Shown: positions 27,349-36,424, counted from the first letter of the stretch. The stretch is 64,000 nucleotides of DNA from UBA668 sp041394605 (GCA_041394605.1 JAWKHX010000013.1:86867-150866), one strand, 5' to 3'. Notes: generated by a model not told the origin, from the sequence alone. Translations and numbers: made by a program.

Positions 27349-27412
27349 TATATCACGTCACTTCCCTGGTGGGGCGGGGTGCGATGCCGTCACTTCGCTG
27401 GTGGGGCGGGGT
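27337..27412. repeat. Palindromic repeat element, copy 2 (P450 end to permease stop)
   Basis: The same palindrome as at 23086 (perfect over 28 bp, 27337-27364), then CCTGGTGGGGCGGGGT, GCGATGCC, a third arm GTCACTTC (27389-27396), and a second GCTGGTGGGGCGGGGT that reaches the stop codon of the convergent permease gene. The element thus fills the whole convergent space and supplies the P450 stop codon. A bidirectional terminator role is plausible. Confidence 0.7.
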
Positions 27413-28188
27413 CAGTCGGAGGCGCCGCTCAGGCGCATGCGCTTCATGCGGAAGACCGCGAGTGCCAGCGCGGCCGCAGCGACGACGGCCAGGCGCACGA
27501 CGGCGTCGGCCCCTGCGGGGATGCCGTCGCGGATGAGTCGTGCCGGAGGGTTGTCGATGAGGCCGACGAAGATGGCACGCGACTCCCACGTCGGCGAGAG
27601 CTGGGCGATGCCGGTGAGCGCCTCCCCGAGCAGCCGCTCCACCAGGAACACGAGGGTCAGCGCCCACACCGCGGTGCGCCGGGTGATGCAGCCGATGGCG
27701 ATGAAGACGGCGATGTAGGCGACGCTGCCCACTGCCGCCGCCACGTACGCCGCACCCGCGCTCTGCGTGCTGCCGGCAACGACCGCGGCCAATGCGGCAG
27801 CCGGGGCGATGGTGACCATCGCCACCAGCGAGCCGGTGATCCAGCGGCCGACCACGATCTGCCACCGCGGCGTGGGCGTGAGCCATGTAAAGTGGAACGT
27901 GCCGGCGCGTACCTCGGCGCCCAGCACCGAGTCGCCGATGATCAGCGCCGTGATGGGCATGACGAGGCTGAAGATCCCTTCGGCCGCCACATTGGCGAAG
28001 GCCCGGTCGCGTGGGAGGTCGATCGCCCGGGCGAGCAGACCGAACAGCAACGCGCCCACGCACGGCATCAGCAACGCCAGCCACCGCTTCGGTGGGAAGC
28101 AGGAGCGTCGGGCGTACAGCATGATCGCCACCAGCCGCGGCGTGGGCCGTCGACGGCTGGCAGTGGCGGGAGGCGCAGCGTTCGTCAT
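27412..28188 (-). CDS. ABC-2 type transporter permease
   Basis: 258 residues with about six membrane helices (WLALLMPCVGALLFGLLA, GIFSLVMPITALIIG, ITGSLVAMVTIAPAAALAAV, YIAVFIAIGCITRRTAVWAL, VRLAVVAAAALALAVF) and the ABC-2 cytoplasmic element GAEVRAGTFHFTWLTPTPRW. The ATG overlaps the stop of the ATPase gene upstream (ATGA). It forms one half-system with that ATPase, and four coupled genes (27412-31001) give two permease/ATPase pairs. Substrates of such exporters (lipids, drugs, peptides) cannot be predicted here. Confidence 0.8.
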   Translation of the reverse strand: MTNAAPPATASRRRPTPRLVAIMLYARRSCFPPKRWLALLMPCVGALLFGLLARAIDLPRDRAFANVAAEGIFSLVMPITALIIGDSVLGAEVRAGTFHFTWLTPTPRWQIVVGRWITGSLVAMVTIAPAAALAAVVAGSTQSAGAAYVAAAVGSVAYIAVFIAIGCITRRTAVWALTLVFLVERLLGEALTGIAQLSPTWESRAIFVGLIDNPPARLIRDGIPAGADAVVRLAVVAAAALALAVFRMKRMRLSGASD

Positions 28189-29173
28189 CGCACGAGCTCC
28201 CGGAAGAGGCTCTCCAGCGAATCGTCCAGTGGCCGCACCTCGTGCAACCGGATCGATGCGTCCCTGGCGAGACGTGGCAGGGCGGCAGCCAGCTCACGTG
28301 CCTGGAGGGTCTGCACCACCAGGCCGTCGCGCTTGGGATCGAACGTCAGCCCCGTCACCGCGGCCAGGCCGACGAGGGCGGCCCCGAGGCGGCGGCCGTC
28401 GTCGCACCGCACGAGCACGTGCCGCGGCGTGTCGTCCATCGCGTCGCGGATCGCGCGATGGCTGCCTGCGGCGGCAAGGCGACCGTGCACCAGCACGATC
28501 ACGCGCTCGGCCATCCGCTCCACTTCGTTGAGCACGTGCGAGCTGACGATGACGGTGCGTCCGGCGGCCCCAGCCGTCTGAACAGCGCGATGAGGTGGGC
28601 ACGCTGCACCGGATCGGCGCCGTTCAACGGTTCGTCGAGCACCAGCACCTGCGGGTCGCACACGAGCGCGGCAGCGATCTTGGTGCGCTGGCGCATGCCC
28701 TTGCTGAACGTGTCGACGCGCCGGTCGGCCGCATCGAGGAGGCCGACCTCGCCCAACGCCGCGTCGGGGGCGCTGCGGTCGGCCACCTGGCGCAGGTCGG
28801 CGATGTACCGCACGAACTGGCGAGCCGTCAGGCCCGGCGGCACGGCTTCGTCCTCCGGCACCAGCGCCATCCGGTGGTGCACCTGGCGGTCGGTCCGCGG
28901 GTTGCGGCCCTCGACCAGCACGCTGCCTTCGTTCACGCGTGTGAGCCCGGTGATCGCCCGCATCAGCGTGGTCTTGCCGGCCCCGTTCGGGCCGAGCAGG
29001 CCACTGACCCCCGCGCCGAACGAACAGCTCAGCTCGGAGAGCGCGACCTTCGGCCCGAACCAGACCGACACGTCCCGCGCCTCGACGGTGGCATCGGCCA
29101 CGAAGGCGGGGTCGAACTGGTCGGGCGGCACGGTGCCGTGGACGGCCTCCGGAGGGAGCGGGTGGTCGGTCAT
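28185..29173 (-). CDS. ABC transporter ATP-binding protein (one frame break)
   Basis: Walker A GLLGPNGAGKTTLMRAI, Q-loop region LVPEDEAVPPG, signature FSKGMRQRTKIA and Walker B VLVLDEPLNGAD identify the ATPase of an ABC-2 exporter. The frame changes near 28570; the second frame continues TVIVSSHVLNEVERMAERV with the H-loop His, so one full-length product of about 330 residues is intended. The C-terminal extension (RHVLVRCDDGRRLGAALVG) resembles the substrate-coupling tail of DrrA-like ATPases. Start and stop overlap both neighbouring permease genes by 4 bp. Confidence 0.8.
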
Positions 29174-30087
29174 CGCTCCACCCACCGGTAACGACGCCAG
29201 AGCACGCCGAGGCCGAGGCCGAGGACCGCGACGTAGAGCCCGACCGCGTACATCCCACCGCGGTCCACGCCGCCCAGCGGCGACGCAGGGTCGACATGGC
29301 CGAGGAACACCAGGTCGCGAAGGTAGAGCGGCAGCCGCAGCACGTTGACGAGTGCCCCGGGCGAGCCCGGGCTCGGCCCGCGATCGGGGCCGTTGTCGAC
29401 GATGACCGCGGACGCGATCGACGTGACGAGGAAGAGCCCGATCACCGATGCCCCGGCCACGATCCGCCGGTCGGTGAGTGACGCCACCGCGCACCCGACG
29501 ACGGCGTAGTACACGGCCAACAGGGCGACCGATGCCGGCACCTGCCACAAGACGTCGAGGTGCCCGGTGAAGTAGTCGAGTGCGCTGTCGCTGACGAGCA
29601 TGTTGCCGACGAACAGCACCACCTGCGGCAGGAAGGAGAAGGCGAACAGGATGGTAGTGATCGAGCCGACCTTGGCCACCACGTAGTCGGTGCCCACGAG
29701 CGGTCGCGAGAACATGAGCGGCAGCACACGCTGGCGGCGGTCTGGGCACATGACGTCCGGAGCAACCAGCGCAACGAAGAGCAGCAGCGCCGACGACACA
29801 CCCACATAGTCGCGGTAGGTGATGATCTCGATGGGCAGCCGCCGCTCCCGGGTGATGTAGCCGATGCCCACGTTGACGATGGCCGGCACGCTCACCACCG
29901 CCAGCAGCACGAACGGCGCCACCTTCTGCCGCCACGACCTCCGCAGGCCCAACGCCCTGCGGATGGACGCGCGATACAGCGCGGCAGTGGCGGCCGCCCG
30001 CCGGCCCCGCGGCCCTTCGTAGGGCCGGTACGACCGGTCGTAGACGGCGCCGCGCCGGGCGCCCGGGCTCTCGGCCGCGGCGCTCAT
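29170..30087 (-). CDS. ABC transporter permease
   Basis: 305 residues. A cytoplasmic start (YDRSYRPYEGPRGRRAAA) is followed by about six membrane helices, among them APFVLLAVVSVPAIVNVGIG, SALLLFVALVAPDVM, ITTILFAFSFLPQVVLFVG and VALLAVYYAVVGCAVASL. The YDRxYRxYxGxR opening is typical of a defined ABC-2 permease group in actinobacteria. It overlaps the ATPase genes on both sides by 4 bp, so it belongs to the middle of a four-gene translationally coupled operon. Confidence 0.8.
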   Translation of the reverse strand: MSAAAESPGARRGAVYDRSYRPYEGPRGRRAAATAALYRASIRRALGLRRSWRQKVAPFVLLAVVSVPAIVNVGIGYITRERRLPIEIITYRDYVGVSSALLLFVALVAPDVMCPDRRQRVLPLMFSRPLVGTDYVVAKVGSITTILFAFSFLPQVVLFVGNMLVSDSALDYFTGHLDVLWQVPASVALLAVYYAVVGCAVASLTDRRIVAGASVIGLFLVTSIASAVIVDNGPDRGPSPGSPGALVNVLRLPLYLRDLVFLGHVDPASPLGGVDRGGMYAVGLYVAVLGLGLGVLWRRYRWVER

Positions 30088-31001
30088 TCCGGCCCTCCCG
30101 CACTCCGCAGGAACACCTCGTCCAGCGAGGTGAGCCGGGTCGACAGCCGGAACAGGGGCAGCCCGAGATCGGCGACGACGTCGCGGACGAGATCGAGCTG
30201 CAGGTCGCCGTCGACCGTGGCCTCGACCGCACCGTTGACCACCGCGGCGGCCACGCCCGCACGGGCCAGCCCTGCGACCAGTTCGTCGTGGTGCCGGCCG
30301 ACGTCCACGGTCACCGCGCCCGTGCGGTCGAGCAGCGAGGCCGTCTCCCCGGCCACGACCAACCTGCCGGCGTCGATCATCACCACGTGGTCGCAGACCT
30401 GCTGCACGTCGTCGAGCAGGTGGGTGGCCATGATCACGGAGATGCCGAAGGTGCCGAGACGGGCCACCAGGGCCAGCATCTCCTCCCGGCCGAGGGGGTC
30501 CAGCCCGGCCGTCGGCTCGTCCAGCAGCACCAGTTCCGGGTCGCCCACCAGCGCTTGGGCCAGCTTCGTGCGCTGGCGCATGCCCGTGGAGAAGCCGCCG
30601 ATCGGCCGGAAGCGGGCTTCGTCCAGCCCGACCAGGTCGAGGATGTCGGAGGCCCGCTGACGCGCCGCCCGGCGGGGCAGGCCGCTGAGCTCGCCGAACG
30701 TCGACACCACGTCGGCGGCCATCTGGTCGAGCGGTAGGCAATCATGCTCGGGCATGTAGCCGAGGCGCGACCGCACCTCGATCGGGTCGGCGGCCACGTC
30801 GACACCGCAGACCTGGATGTGACCCTCGGTGGGCTGCGTGAGGCCGAGCAGCAGGCGGAACATCGTCGACTTCCCTGCGCCGTTCGCGCCGACCAGGCCG
30901 ATGAGGCCGCGGGGCACCTCGAGCGTCAGCCCGTCGAGCGCCGTGACGGCGGGATACCGCTTGGTGAGGGCCGTCAACCGGAGCAGCACGTCCACGTCCA
31001 C
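30084..31001 (-). CDS. ABC transporter ATP-binding protein
   Basis: 305 residues, intact. Walker A GLVGANGAGKSTMFRLLLG, Q-loop LGYMPEHDCLP, signature FSTGMRQRTKLAQAL, Walker B LVLLDEPTAGLD and H-loop ATHLLDDV are all present. It is the first gene of the four-gene ABC-2 operon. The start is GTG at 31001, followed by in-frame GTGs at 6-nt intervals (MDVDVL), with a CAGACT box 7 nt upstream. The C-terminal tail (LTSLDEVFLRSAG) is typical of drug- or polyketide-exporter ATPases. Confidence 0.85.
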   Translation of the reverse strand: MDVDVLLRLTALTKRYPAVTALDGLTLEVPRGLIGLVGANGAGKSTMFRLLLGLTQPTEGHIQVCGVDVAADPIEVRSRLGYMPEHDCLPLDQMAADVVSTFGELSGLPRRAARQRASDILDLVGLDEARFRPIGGFSTGMRQRTKLAQALVGDPELVLLDEPTAGLDPLGREEMLALVARLGTFGISVIMATHLLDDVQQVCDHVVMIDAGRLVVAGETASLLDRTGAVTVDVGRHHDELVAGLARAGVAAAVVNGAVEATVDGDLQLDLVRDVVADLGLPLFRLSTRLTSLDEVFLRSAGGPE

Positions 31002-31076
31002 GCCGTGGAGTCTGTCAGAGACGGCCGAACCCTTGGCCTCGCCCGCAGCCGGTTCCCCGGCAGGGGGGCGCCTGGT

Positions 31077-31092
31077 GATGGTACGATGGTAT
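31077..31092. promoter_or_regulatory. Promoter/operator of the MazE-like antitoxin gene
   Basis: GATGGTAC GATGGTAT is a direct repeat with an 8-bp period. It contains a TACGAT -10 box (31082-31087) placed 7 nt before the ATG at 31095. The overlap of repeat and -10 box suggests autorepression by the antitoxin. Confidence 0.45.
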
Positions 31093-31094
31093 CC

Positions 31095-31340
31095 ATGGTG
31101 GTTTCAATCGATCGAGCGGGTCGTGTGGTCATTCCGAAGGACATCCGCGACCGCCTCGAGTTGGGCGCCGACGCCGAAGTCGAGATCGAGGTGGTCGGCG
31201 ATTGCATCCACCTCCAGCCAGTTCGCCGCCGAGGCCGCCGAGTGGTGATGGTCGACGGGTGGCCGGTCATCGAGCGGGGCGACGGCCCGATGCTCACCGA
31301 CGCCGATGTGCAGCGCCTCCGCGATGCCGACCAGAGGTAG
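31095..31340 (+). CDS. AbrB/MazE-type antitoxin
   Basis: 81 residues opening with the swapped-hairpin AbrB signature MVVSIDRAGRVVIPKDIRDR, LELGADAEVEIEVVGDCIHL, which binds DNA as a dimer. The C-terminal part (MVDGWPVIERGDGPMLTDAD) is the toxin-binding tail. It is followed with overlap by a PIN-domain toxin gene, so this is a VapBC-type pair with an AbrB-class antitoxin. The pair sits between the ABC operon and tuf. Confidence 0.85.
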   Translation: MVVSIDRAGRVVIPKDIRDRLELGADAEVEIEVVGDCIHLQPVRRRGRRVVMVDGWPVIERGDGPMLTDADVQRLRDADQR

Positions 31341-31749
31341 GTCGTGGGCGGTCGACACCAGCGTGGCCGTCGCCGCGCTTGATGCGGCGCACGCGGCACA
31401 TGCCGACTGCAGGTCCGTGGTGCAGGCGCGCCGACCGAGCCTTGCCGGCCACGCAGCGTTCGAGACGTACTCGGTCCTGACCCGGCTGCCCGGCCAGTTG
31501 GCGCTCGATGGGCCCACCGCGGCCGGGCTGCTGGCGCAGGTGTTCCCGATGATCGTCGCCCTGGACGCAGCCGATGCGCCGAGTCTGCTCGCCCGTTTCG
31601 GGTCCATCGGCATCGTCGGCGGCGCGGTCTACGACGGGCTGGTGGGTGAGGCTGCTCGGGCACACGGTTGCGTCCTGCTCACCCGCGACCTGCGGGCGCG
31701 GCGCACGTACGACCTGCTCGGTGCGGAGTACGAGTTGATCGGCGTGTGA
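31324..31749 (+). CDS. PIN-domain ribonuclease toxin
   Basis: About 141 residues: WAVDTSVAVAALDAAHAAHA with the first catalytic Asp, GHAAFETYSVLTRLP with the Glu, VYDGLVGEAARAHG with Asp, and LLTRDLRARRTYDLLGAEYE with the last Asp. This is the complete PIN metal site. The start is probably ATG 31324, overlapping the antitoxin gene by 17 bp; GTG at 31306 is possible. VapC-type toxins cleave tRNA or rRNA; the target is not evident. Confidence 0.8.
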   Translation: MPTRGRSWAVDTSVAVAALDAAHAAHADCRSVVQARRPSLAGHAAFETYSVLTRLPGQLALDGPTAAGLLAQVFPMIVALDAADAPSLLARFGSIGIVGGAVYDGLVGEAARAHGCVLLTRDLRARRTYDLLGAEYELIGV

Positions 31750-31798
31750 CGACTGGCGGCCACCACGATGCCGGGTGGAGATGCCGTCCAGCCACCGC

Positions 31799-31804
31799 TA
31801 CAAT
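31799..31804 (+). promoter_or_regulatory. -10 box of the tuf promoter
   Basis: TACAAT lies 48 nt before the tuf ATG, with a GGAGAG ribosome binding site at 31843-31848. No clear -35 box is seen. A separate promoter here fits the separation of tuf from fusA in this genome. Confidence 0.5.
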
Positions 31805-31852
31805 CCCTGCGTTCTTTGACAACCCACTTGATCCCCGAAAGCGGAGAGCACC

Positions 31853-33032
31853 ATGAGCAAGGCCAAGTTCGAGCGCACGAAGCCGCATGTGAACATCGGC
31901 ACGATGGGTCATATTGACCACGGCAAGACGACGTTGACGGCCGCCATCTCGAAGACGTTGGCGGATAAGGGGTTGGCGCAGTACACGCCGTTCGATCAGA
32001 TCGACAAGGCGCTGGAGGAGAAGGCGCGTGATCACGATCTCGATTGCGCACATCGAGTATGAGACGGCGAATCGTCACTATGCGCATGTGGACATGCCGG
32101 GTCATGCTGACTACATCAAGAACATGATCACGGGTGCGGCGCAGGTGGATGGTGCGATTGCAGGTTGCGGCGACGGATGGTCCGATGCCGCAGACGTGAG
32201 CATGTGTTGTTGGCTCGTCAGGTGGTGTGCCAGCCATCGTGGTGGCGTTGAACAAGGCTGACATGGTGGAGGACGAGGAGTTGCTGGAGCTTGCTCGAGC
32301 TTGAGGTTCTGCCAGGAGCTGTTGAACGAGTACGAGTTCCTGCAGATGATTGTCCGGTGGTTCGTGTCAGCGCGTTGAAGGCTCTGGAGGGTGACAGTGC
32401 GTGGCAGGACAAGGTGATGGAGTTGATGGCGGCGTGTGATTCGGCGATTCCGGAGCCGCAGCGTGATCTGACAAGCCGTTCTTGATGCCGATCGAGGATG
32501 TGTTCACGATCACGGGGTCGTGGGACGGTGGTCACTGGGAAGGTGGAGCAGGGCAAGGTTCACACGGGTGACGAGATCGAGATCGTCGGGTTGCGGGCGA
32601 CGCAGAAGACGCAGTACGGGAGTGTGGATGTTCCGCAAGTTGCTCGATGAGGGTCAGGCCGGTGACAACATCGGTGCGCTCCTTCGTGGACGAAGTTAGA
32701 GGAGGTGGAGCGTGGGTAGGTGTTGTGCAGCCCGGCAGCATCACTCCGCATACCCATTTCGAGGGTCAGGTGTATGTAAAGGACTGTCGGAGGGTGGCCG
32801 TCACAAGCCGTTCTTCAACAACTATCGGCTGCAGTTCTTCTTCCGGACCACGGATGCTCACCGGGACGATCCAGTTGCCGGAGGACTGGTGATGGTGATG
32901 CCGGGCGACAACATCACGATCACGGTCGAGTTGGGCAAGCCGATCGCCATGGACGAGGGCCTGCGCGGTTCGCCATCCGTGAGGGTGGCCGTACCGTCGG
33001 CGCCGGCCGCGCGTCACCAAGATCACCAAGTG
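31853..33032 (+). CDS. tuf: Elongation factor Tu (many frame breaks)
   Basis: EF-Tu delivers aminoacyl-tRNA to the ribosome. The start MSKAKFERTKPHVNIGTMGH and IDHGKTTLTAAI give the GTPase P-loop. VDMPGHADYIKNMITGAAQV gives G3, and the pieces ALNKADMVEDEELLE (G4), RVSALKALEGD (G5), PFLMPIEDVFTITG, VVTGKVEQGKVHTGDEIEIV, GDNITITVELGKPIAMDEGL and VTKITK cover all three domains. The total of about 393 codons is normal. Frame changes occur near 32030, 32165-32300, 32330, 32475, 32520, 32625, 32690, 32720, 32780, 32860, 32890 and 32970. The stop is also lost (AAGTGG, probably AAG TAG G). Such density in an essential gene implies sequence errors. Codons in the first 1 kb favour G/T endings, unlike neighbouring genes. 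Confidence 0.9.
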
Positions 33033-33050
33033 GAGACGGCGTACTGGAAC

Positions 33051-33362
33051 ATGGCACAGAGCATCCGCATCCGCCTCAAGGCGTTCGACCACGAGATCAT
33101 CGACCAGTCGACGCGCAAGATCGTCGAGACGGTCACCCGTACCAACGCCACGGTGCGCGGCCCCATCCCGCTGCCCACCGACAAGCACCGGTTCACGGTC
33201 ATCCGTGGCCCGCACATCGACAAGGATTCCGCGAGCACTTCGAGATGCGTCCATTAGCGCCTGATCGACATCGTCGACCCGAACGCGAAGACCATCGACA
33301 GCCTGCAGCGCATCGAACTGCCGGCCGGCGTGGACATCGAGATCAAGATCCAGAGCAGCTGA
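33051..33362 (+). CDS. rpsJ: Ribosomal protein S10 (frame breaks near the end)
   Basis: The 30S protein S10 and transcription cofactor NusE. It reads MAQSIRIRLKAFDHEIIDQS, TRKIVETVTRTNATVRGPIP, LPTDKHRFTVIRGPHIDKDS and, in other frames, EHFEMR and KRLIDIVDPNAKTIDSLQRI to IQSS. Length (about 103 codons) is right for S10. Frames shift around 33228 (a missing C) and 33252-33262. It sits 20 bp after tuf as in many bacteria, but rplC does not follow; instead a hairpin and a reverse-strand gene come next. S10 normally opens the S10 operon, so its separation from rplC by about 28 kb is unusual. Confidence 0.9.
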
Positions 33363-33411
33363 CGCTCCACGGACGCGGGCCGCACGGTCCGACTCCGGGG
33401 GGAATCACCAG

Positions 33412-33451
33412 CGGCCCCGCCTGCCACGAGCGATCGTGAGCGGCGGGGCCG
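33412..33451 (+). terminator. Hairpin terminator after rpsJ
   Basis: CGGCCCCGCC (33412-33421) pairs perfectly with GGCGGGGCCG (33442-33451), a 10-bp GC stem around a 20-nt loop that itself contains CACGAGCGATCGTG. It is followed by GTTGCG without a clear U-tract. It stands between the convergent rpsJ and 33478 genes and could stop transcription from both sides. Confidence 0.65.
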
Positions 33452-33477
33452 TTGCGCGTCCAGCGAGACGGACATGG

Positions 33478-34757
33478 TCACGACTTCAGTTCGGGTGGCG
33501 TTTGGGTCTCGAGAGGCGGCGTGCCGAGTTCACTCTGGGCGGCGGCGGTGGCGGGTCGGTTGACACGGCGGACGGCCGCAGTGAGCACGCCTGCTGCCTT
33601 GGTCGCCGACTCCACGAGGGTGGGGTACCCGACTGACTCTCGAGGCTCGTGGTCGAGGTGACGTTGGTCGGCGAACCACGCTGTGATGTGCTCGAGACGA
33701 GCCGTATGCTCCGAGAGCTTCCGCTTGTTCAGCGGAGCGAAGCCTTCGTACCCGGTCGGACGTGCCAGTCGATCGACGACTTCGTCGAGGCAGTCAGCCA
33801 GCTCTTGATCGACTCGCTCGAGCTCTGCGAGTTGGGAGTTGATGTCGGCGGCGAGGCTGGCTACGGCGCTCGGCTCGTGGATGATGGCGTGCCCCAGCCG
33901 CAGCTCCTGCCACAGCGCGTAGTTCTGCTCAGCAACGACCAGGAGCGCAACGAATTGCTGCAGGAGTTCGTCAGCGAGGTCGTCGGCTTCACTCGCGCGG
34001 CTGGCGACGCGCGGACTCTCGTCGACGGAGGCGAGTCGCTGCATCAAGTAGGCGCGGAGGGTCTCGATGTCGCGGGCGATGAGTGGACCGAGGTGGTCCA
34101 CGGTCGACCAGTCGGTTGCACTGAACTCGCCCGAACGCCGGTAGCGCTCGACCAATGGCTTTAGCGTCGCTCTGTCTCCGAGCACGGCACCCAACCGCTC
34201 CGCCTGCACCAGACGGACTAGCTGGTCGACCTTGCCCTCGACCCGCTTGACAGCGTCGGTGATCTCCCGGATTGCTGCCTTGAGGGCCATCTGGCCTGCC
34301 GCGGCTTGCATGCTCAGCGCCCTCTCGGGGCCGAGGTCGACCCTCTTCCAGTCGAGGTTGCCGGCGAACTGACCCGCCTTGCGGACAAAGCTTCGGAAGC
34401 TGCCGTCTCCGTTGGCGATCGCGCCGTGCTCCTTCAGGAGCTTGAGGGCTCGCGCCGAGAACTCGATGTACTCCCGGTGGGTCTGCTGATACGCGACGAG
34501 GTTGGCGGCGATCTGGAGCGAGTCGACGACCATGTGCCGGGCCCGCCCACCCGCCTCTCGCGTGGTAGCCATCATGCTGTCGATGAAGGCGGTGACATCG
34601 GTGGTGGAACCGGCTACCACGGAGTCCGCGACCGTTCGAGTAGATCTCGATCTCGCCCGTCGGCGTGCCAGCCTCGCGTCGGCGCCGCATCACGAAGCCA
34701 CCGGTCTCGGGCTCGAAAGCTCGGGGCGGGCTGTCGATAGTCGTCAGGCATCGTCAT
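33478..34757 (-). CDS. Coiled-coil/helical protein of unknown function in the defence island
   Basis: About 425 residues. The start is reconstructed as MTMPDDYRQPAPSFEPETGG, then MRRRREAGTPTGEIEIYSNG, then in the long frame DSVVAGSTTDVTAFIDSMMA. Frame changes lie near 34715 and 34630. The rest is almost wholly helical, with coiled-coil-like stretches (LKAAIREITDAVKRVEGKVD, LAADINSQLAELERVDQELA). No enzyme motif, membrane helix or signal is seen. The ATG at 34757 overlaps the end of the GmrSD-like gene by 14 bp, so the two are coupled. Co-operation with that nuclease is inferred from coupling alone. Confidence 0.6.
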
Positions 34758-36424
34758 CCGCTGAGCCTCCATCCGGCTCGGAGGTCTGCAGCAACTGGAG
34801 TTGGCGTGCTTCCAACTCGGTGGGTGCCCACACGGTGTGGTTGAGCACCTGGCTCGTGAGGGCAAAGTTCGATGTTCCAGCCTTCCCGGTGAAGTACTTC
34901 TGCTTCTTCCAGTTCGAACTCGTAGTTCTGCGCTTCGGCGTTCTTCGCCCGGTTTAGCAGGACGAGGTTGGCCAACCGATGAGTCCATGTTGCGCGCTCG
35001 TCGTCAGTGAACCATTCGAGCCACTGCGAACCCTGTGCAGGATGCTGGGGCAGGACGTGCTCGACAGTGATGAGCCCATGCTGGTACGTCGCGCCCGATG
35101 TGTTCGCCAGCATCTCGTCGAGGCGAAGCAGTACGTACTTGCGCGTCTTGGACTCGAGGTAGGGTCGCTCAGACGGGTGATCGTCTCAGCTCGCTCGTTC
35201 TGGCTGAGCGAAAGGCTGGTGCGTGAGACCCGCTCCCTCGTCGAGCTGTCCGAAGATCTGATGTACCGCTGGGCCGGGCGTGGTGTAGGTGCGGCAGATG
35301 AACATCGCGGCCGCCAGCCGCTCCAGGTGGCGGAGGAAGGCGTCGAGCCAGGCCGGGTCGTCCCGCGTGGTGGCGGAGTGCCCATATCGCGGGAGGGCGC
35401 CAGTCGCTGTTGTCGAGTTGCCCGAGGCGGCGCAGCCGCGGTTGACTGCCTCGGCACCGGCGGTTGCCTCGTACTGTTGGCTGTTGATTGTCTCCAGGGC
35501 CGCGGCATAGGGCGGCAGCAGATCGTCGATGGCGAACTCTGTCTTGTTGCCGGGTGTACTTCGACAGCACTTGTTCCGGAAACTCCTTCAGCAGTTCTCC
35601 CGCTTCGCTCGTGTCTTGGCGACCAGCATCCGAAGGTGGATGAACAGCTCCACGAAACCGGTGCGGCCGAGGTCCTCCTCGGCGTTCTCCCAACGTTCAC
35701 GTACGCCGCCGACTGGTCGTCAGGCAGGTCGCCGATGAGCTGTGCCTTGAAGATGTCCGTCGGGGAGAGGTCAAGGCCCCGGGCGTTCATCACGCTGAAG
35801 ATGCGGTGCGCGCTGTCCAGGTCCGGCGTGCTGACCACCACCAGCCAGGTTTGTGTGCTCAATCGCTGCACCAATGCCAGGCGATCTCCGTCGTCCCAGT
35901 CTGAAAGCTGCTCCCAGAAGAGGCGGGCGTTCGCCTGGATCGCCTTCTGGGCATCCGTCTTCAGGCTGTCGGGCTTCAGTTCGAGCAGGCCGCCGATCGC
36001 TCCTGGAACCTGCACGTGGGTCGCGAAGAACTGCCGGTCCTTCGGCCGCAGGGCGAGCCGCGGTTCCGGCTTGAGGCCCTGGCTGAGGCTTCCCCGTTCG
36101 CGGATGAAGTCACTGAGCTCTGTCTGTAGCTCATGCACCGCGGTCAGATCGCGGAGGACGGCGAAGAGGATGGTCAGGGTGGTGAGCCGCTGTTGCCCGT
36201 CGATGACGTCCCGCCGAGGCCACGCCTGCTTGCTTCACGAGGATGAGGACGAGGAAGTACGGCTCGTCGGCGGATCGCGCCATCGACTCGACGACATCGT
36301 CCAGCAACTGCCCGGCCTGGTCCTGTTCCCACGCGTACGGCCGCTGGTAGTCGGGGATCTTGAAGTGGTAGTCGCTCGAGAACACCTTGTGGAGCGGTAC
36401 CTCGGAGGCTTGGAGTTGCTTCAT
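34744..36424 (-). CDS. GmrSD-like DUF262/DUF1524 restriction endonuclease (frame breaks)
   Basis: Starts MKQLQASEVPLHKVFSSDYH and FKIPDYQRPYAWEQDQAGQL, the DUF262 (ParB/Srx-like NTPase) domain. The QQRLTT motif (VIDGQQRLTTLTILF) is recovered in another frame near 36190-36210. The middle reads LVVVSTPDLDSAHRIFSVMN and ARGLDLSPTDIFKAQLIGDL, typical of the family. The end has the DUF1524 His-Me nuclease site (TVEHVLPQHP and RLANLVLLNRAKNAEAQNY). Such proteins cut modified phage DNA (type IV restriction) using NTP. Frame changes are near 36230, 35695, 35570, 35170-35290 and 34870; the last frame ends EPDGGSADDDA. It follows brxHI on the same strand after 100 bp. Confidence 0.75.
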
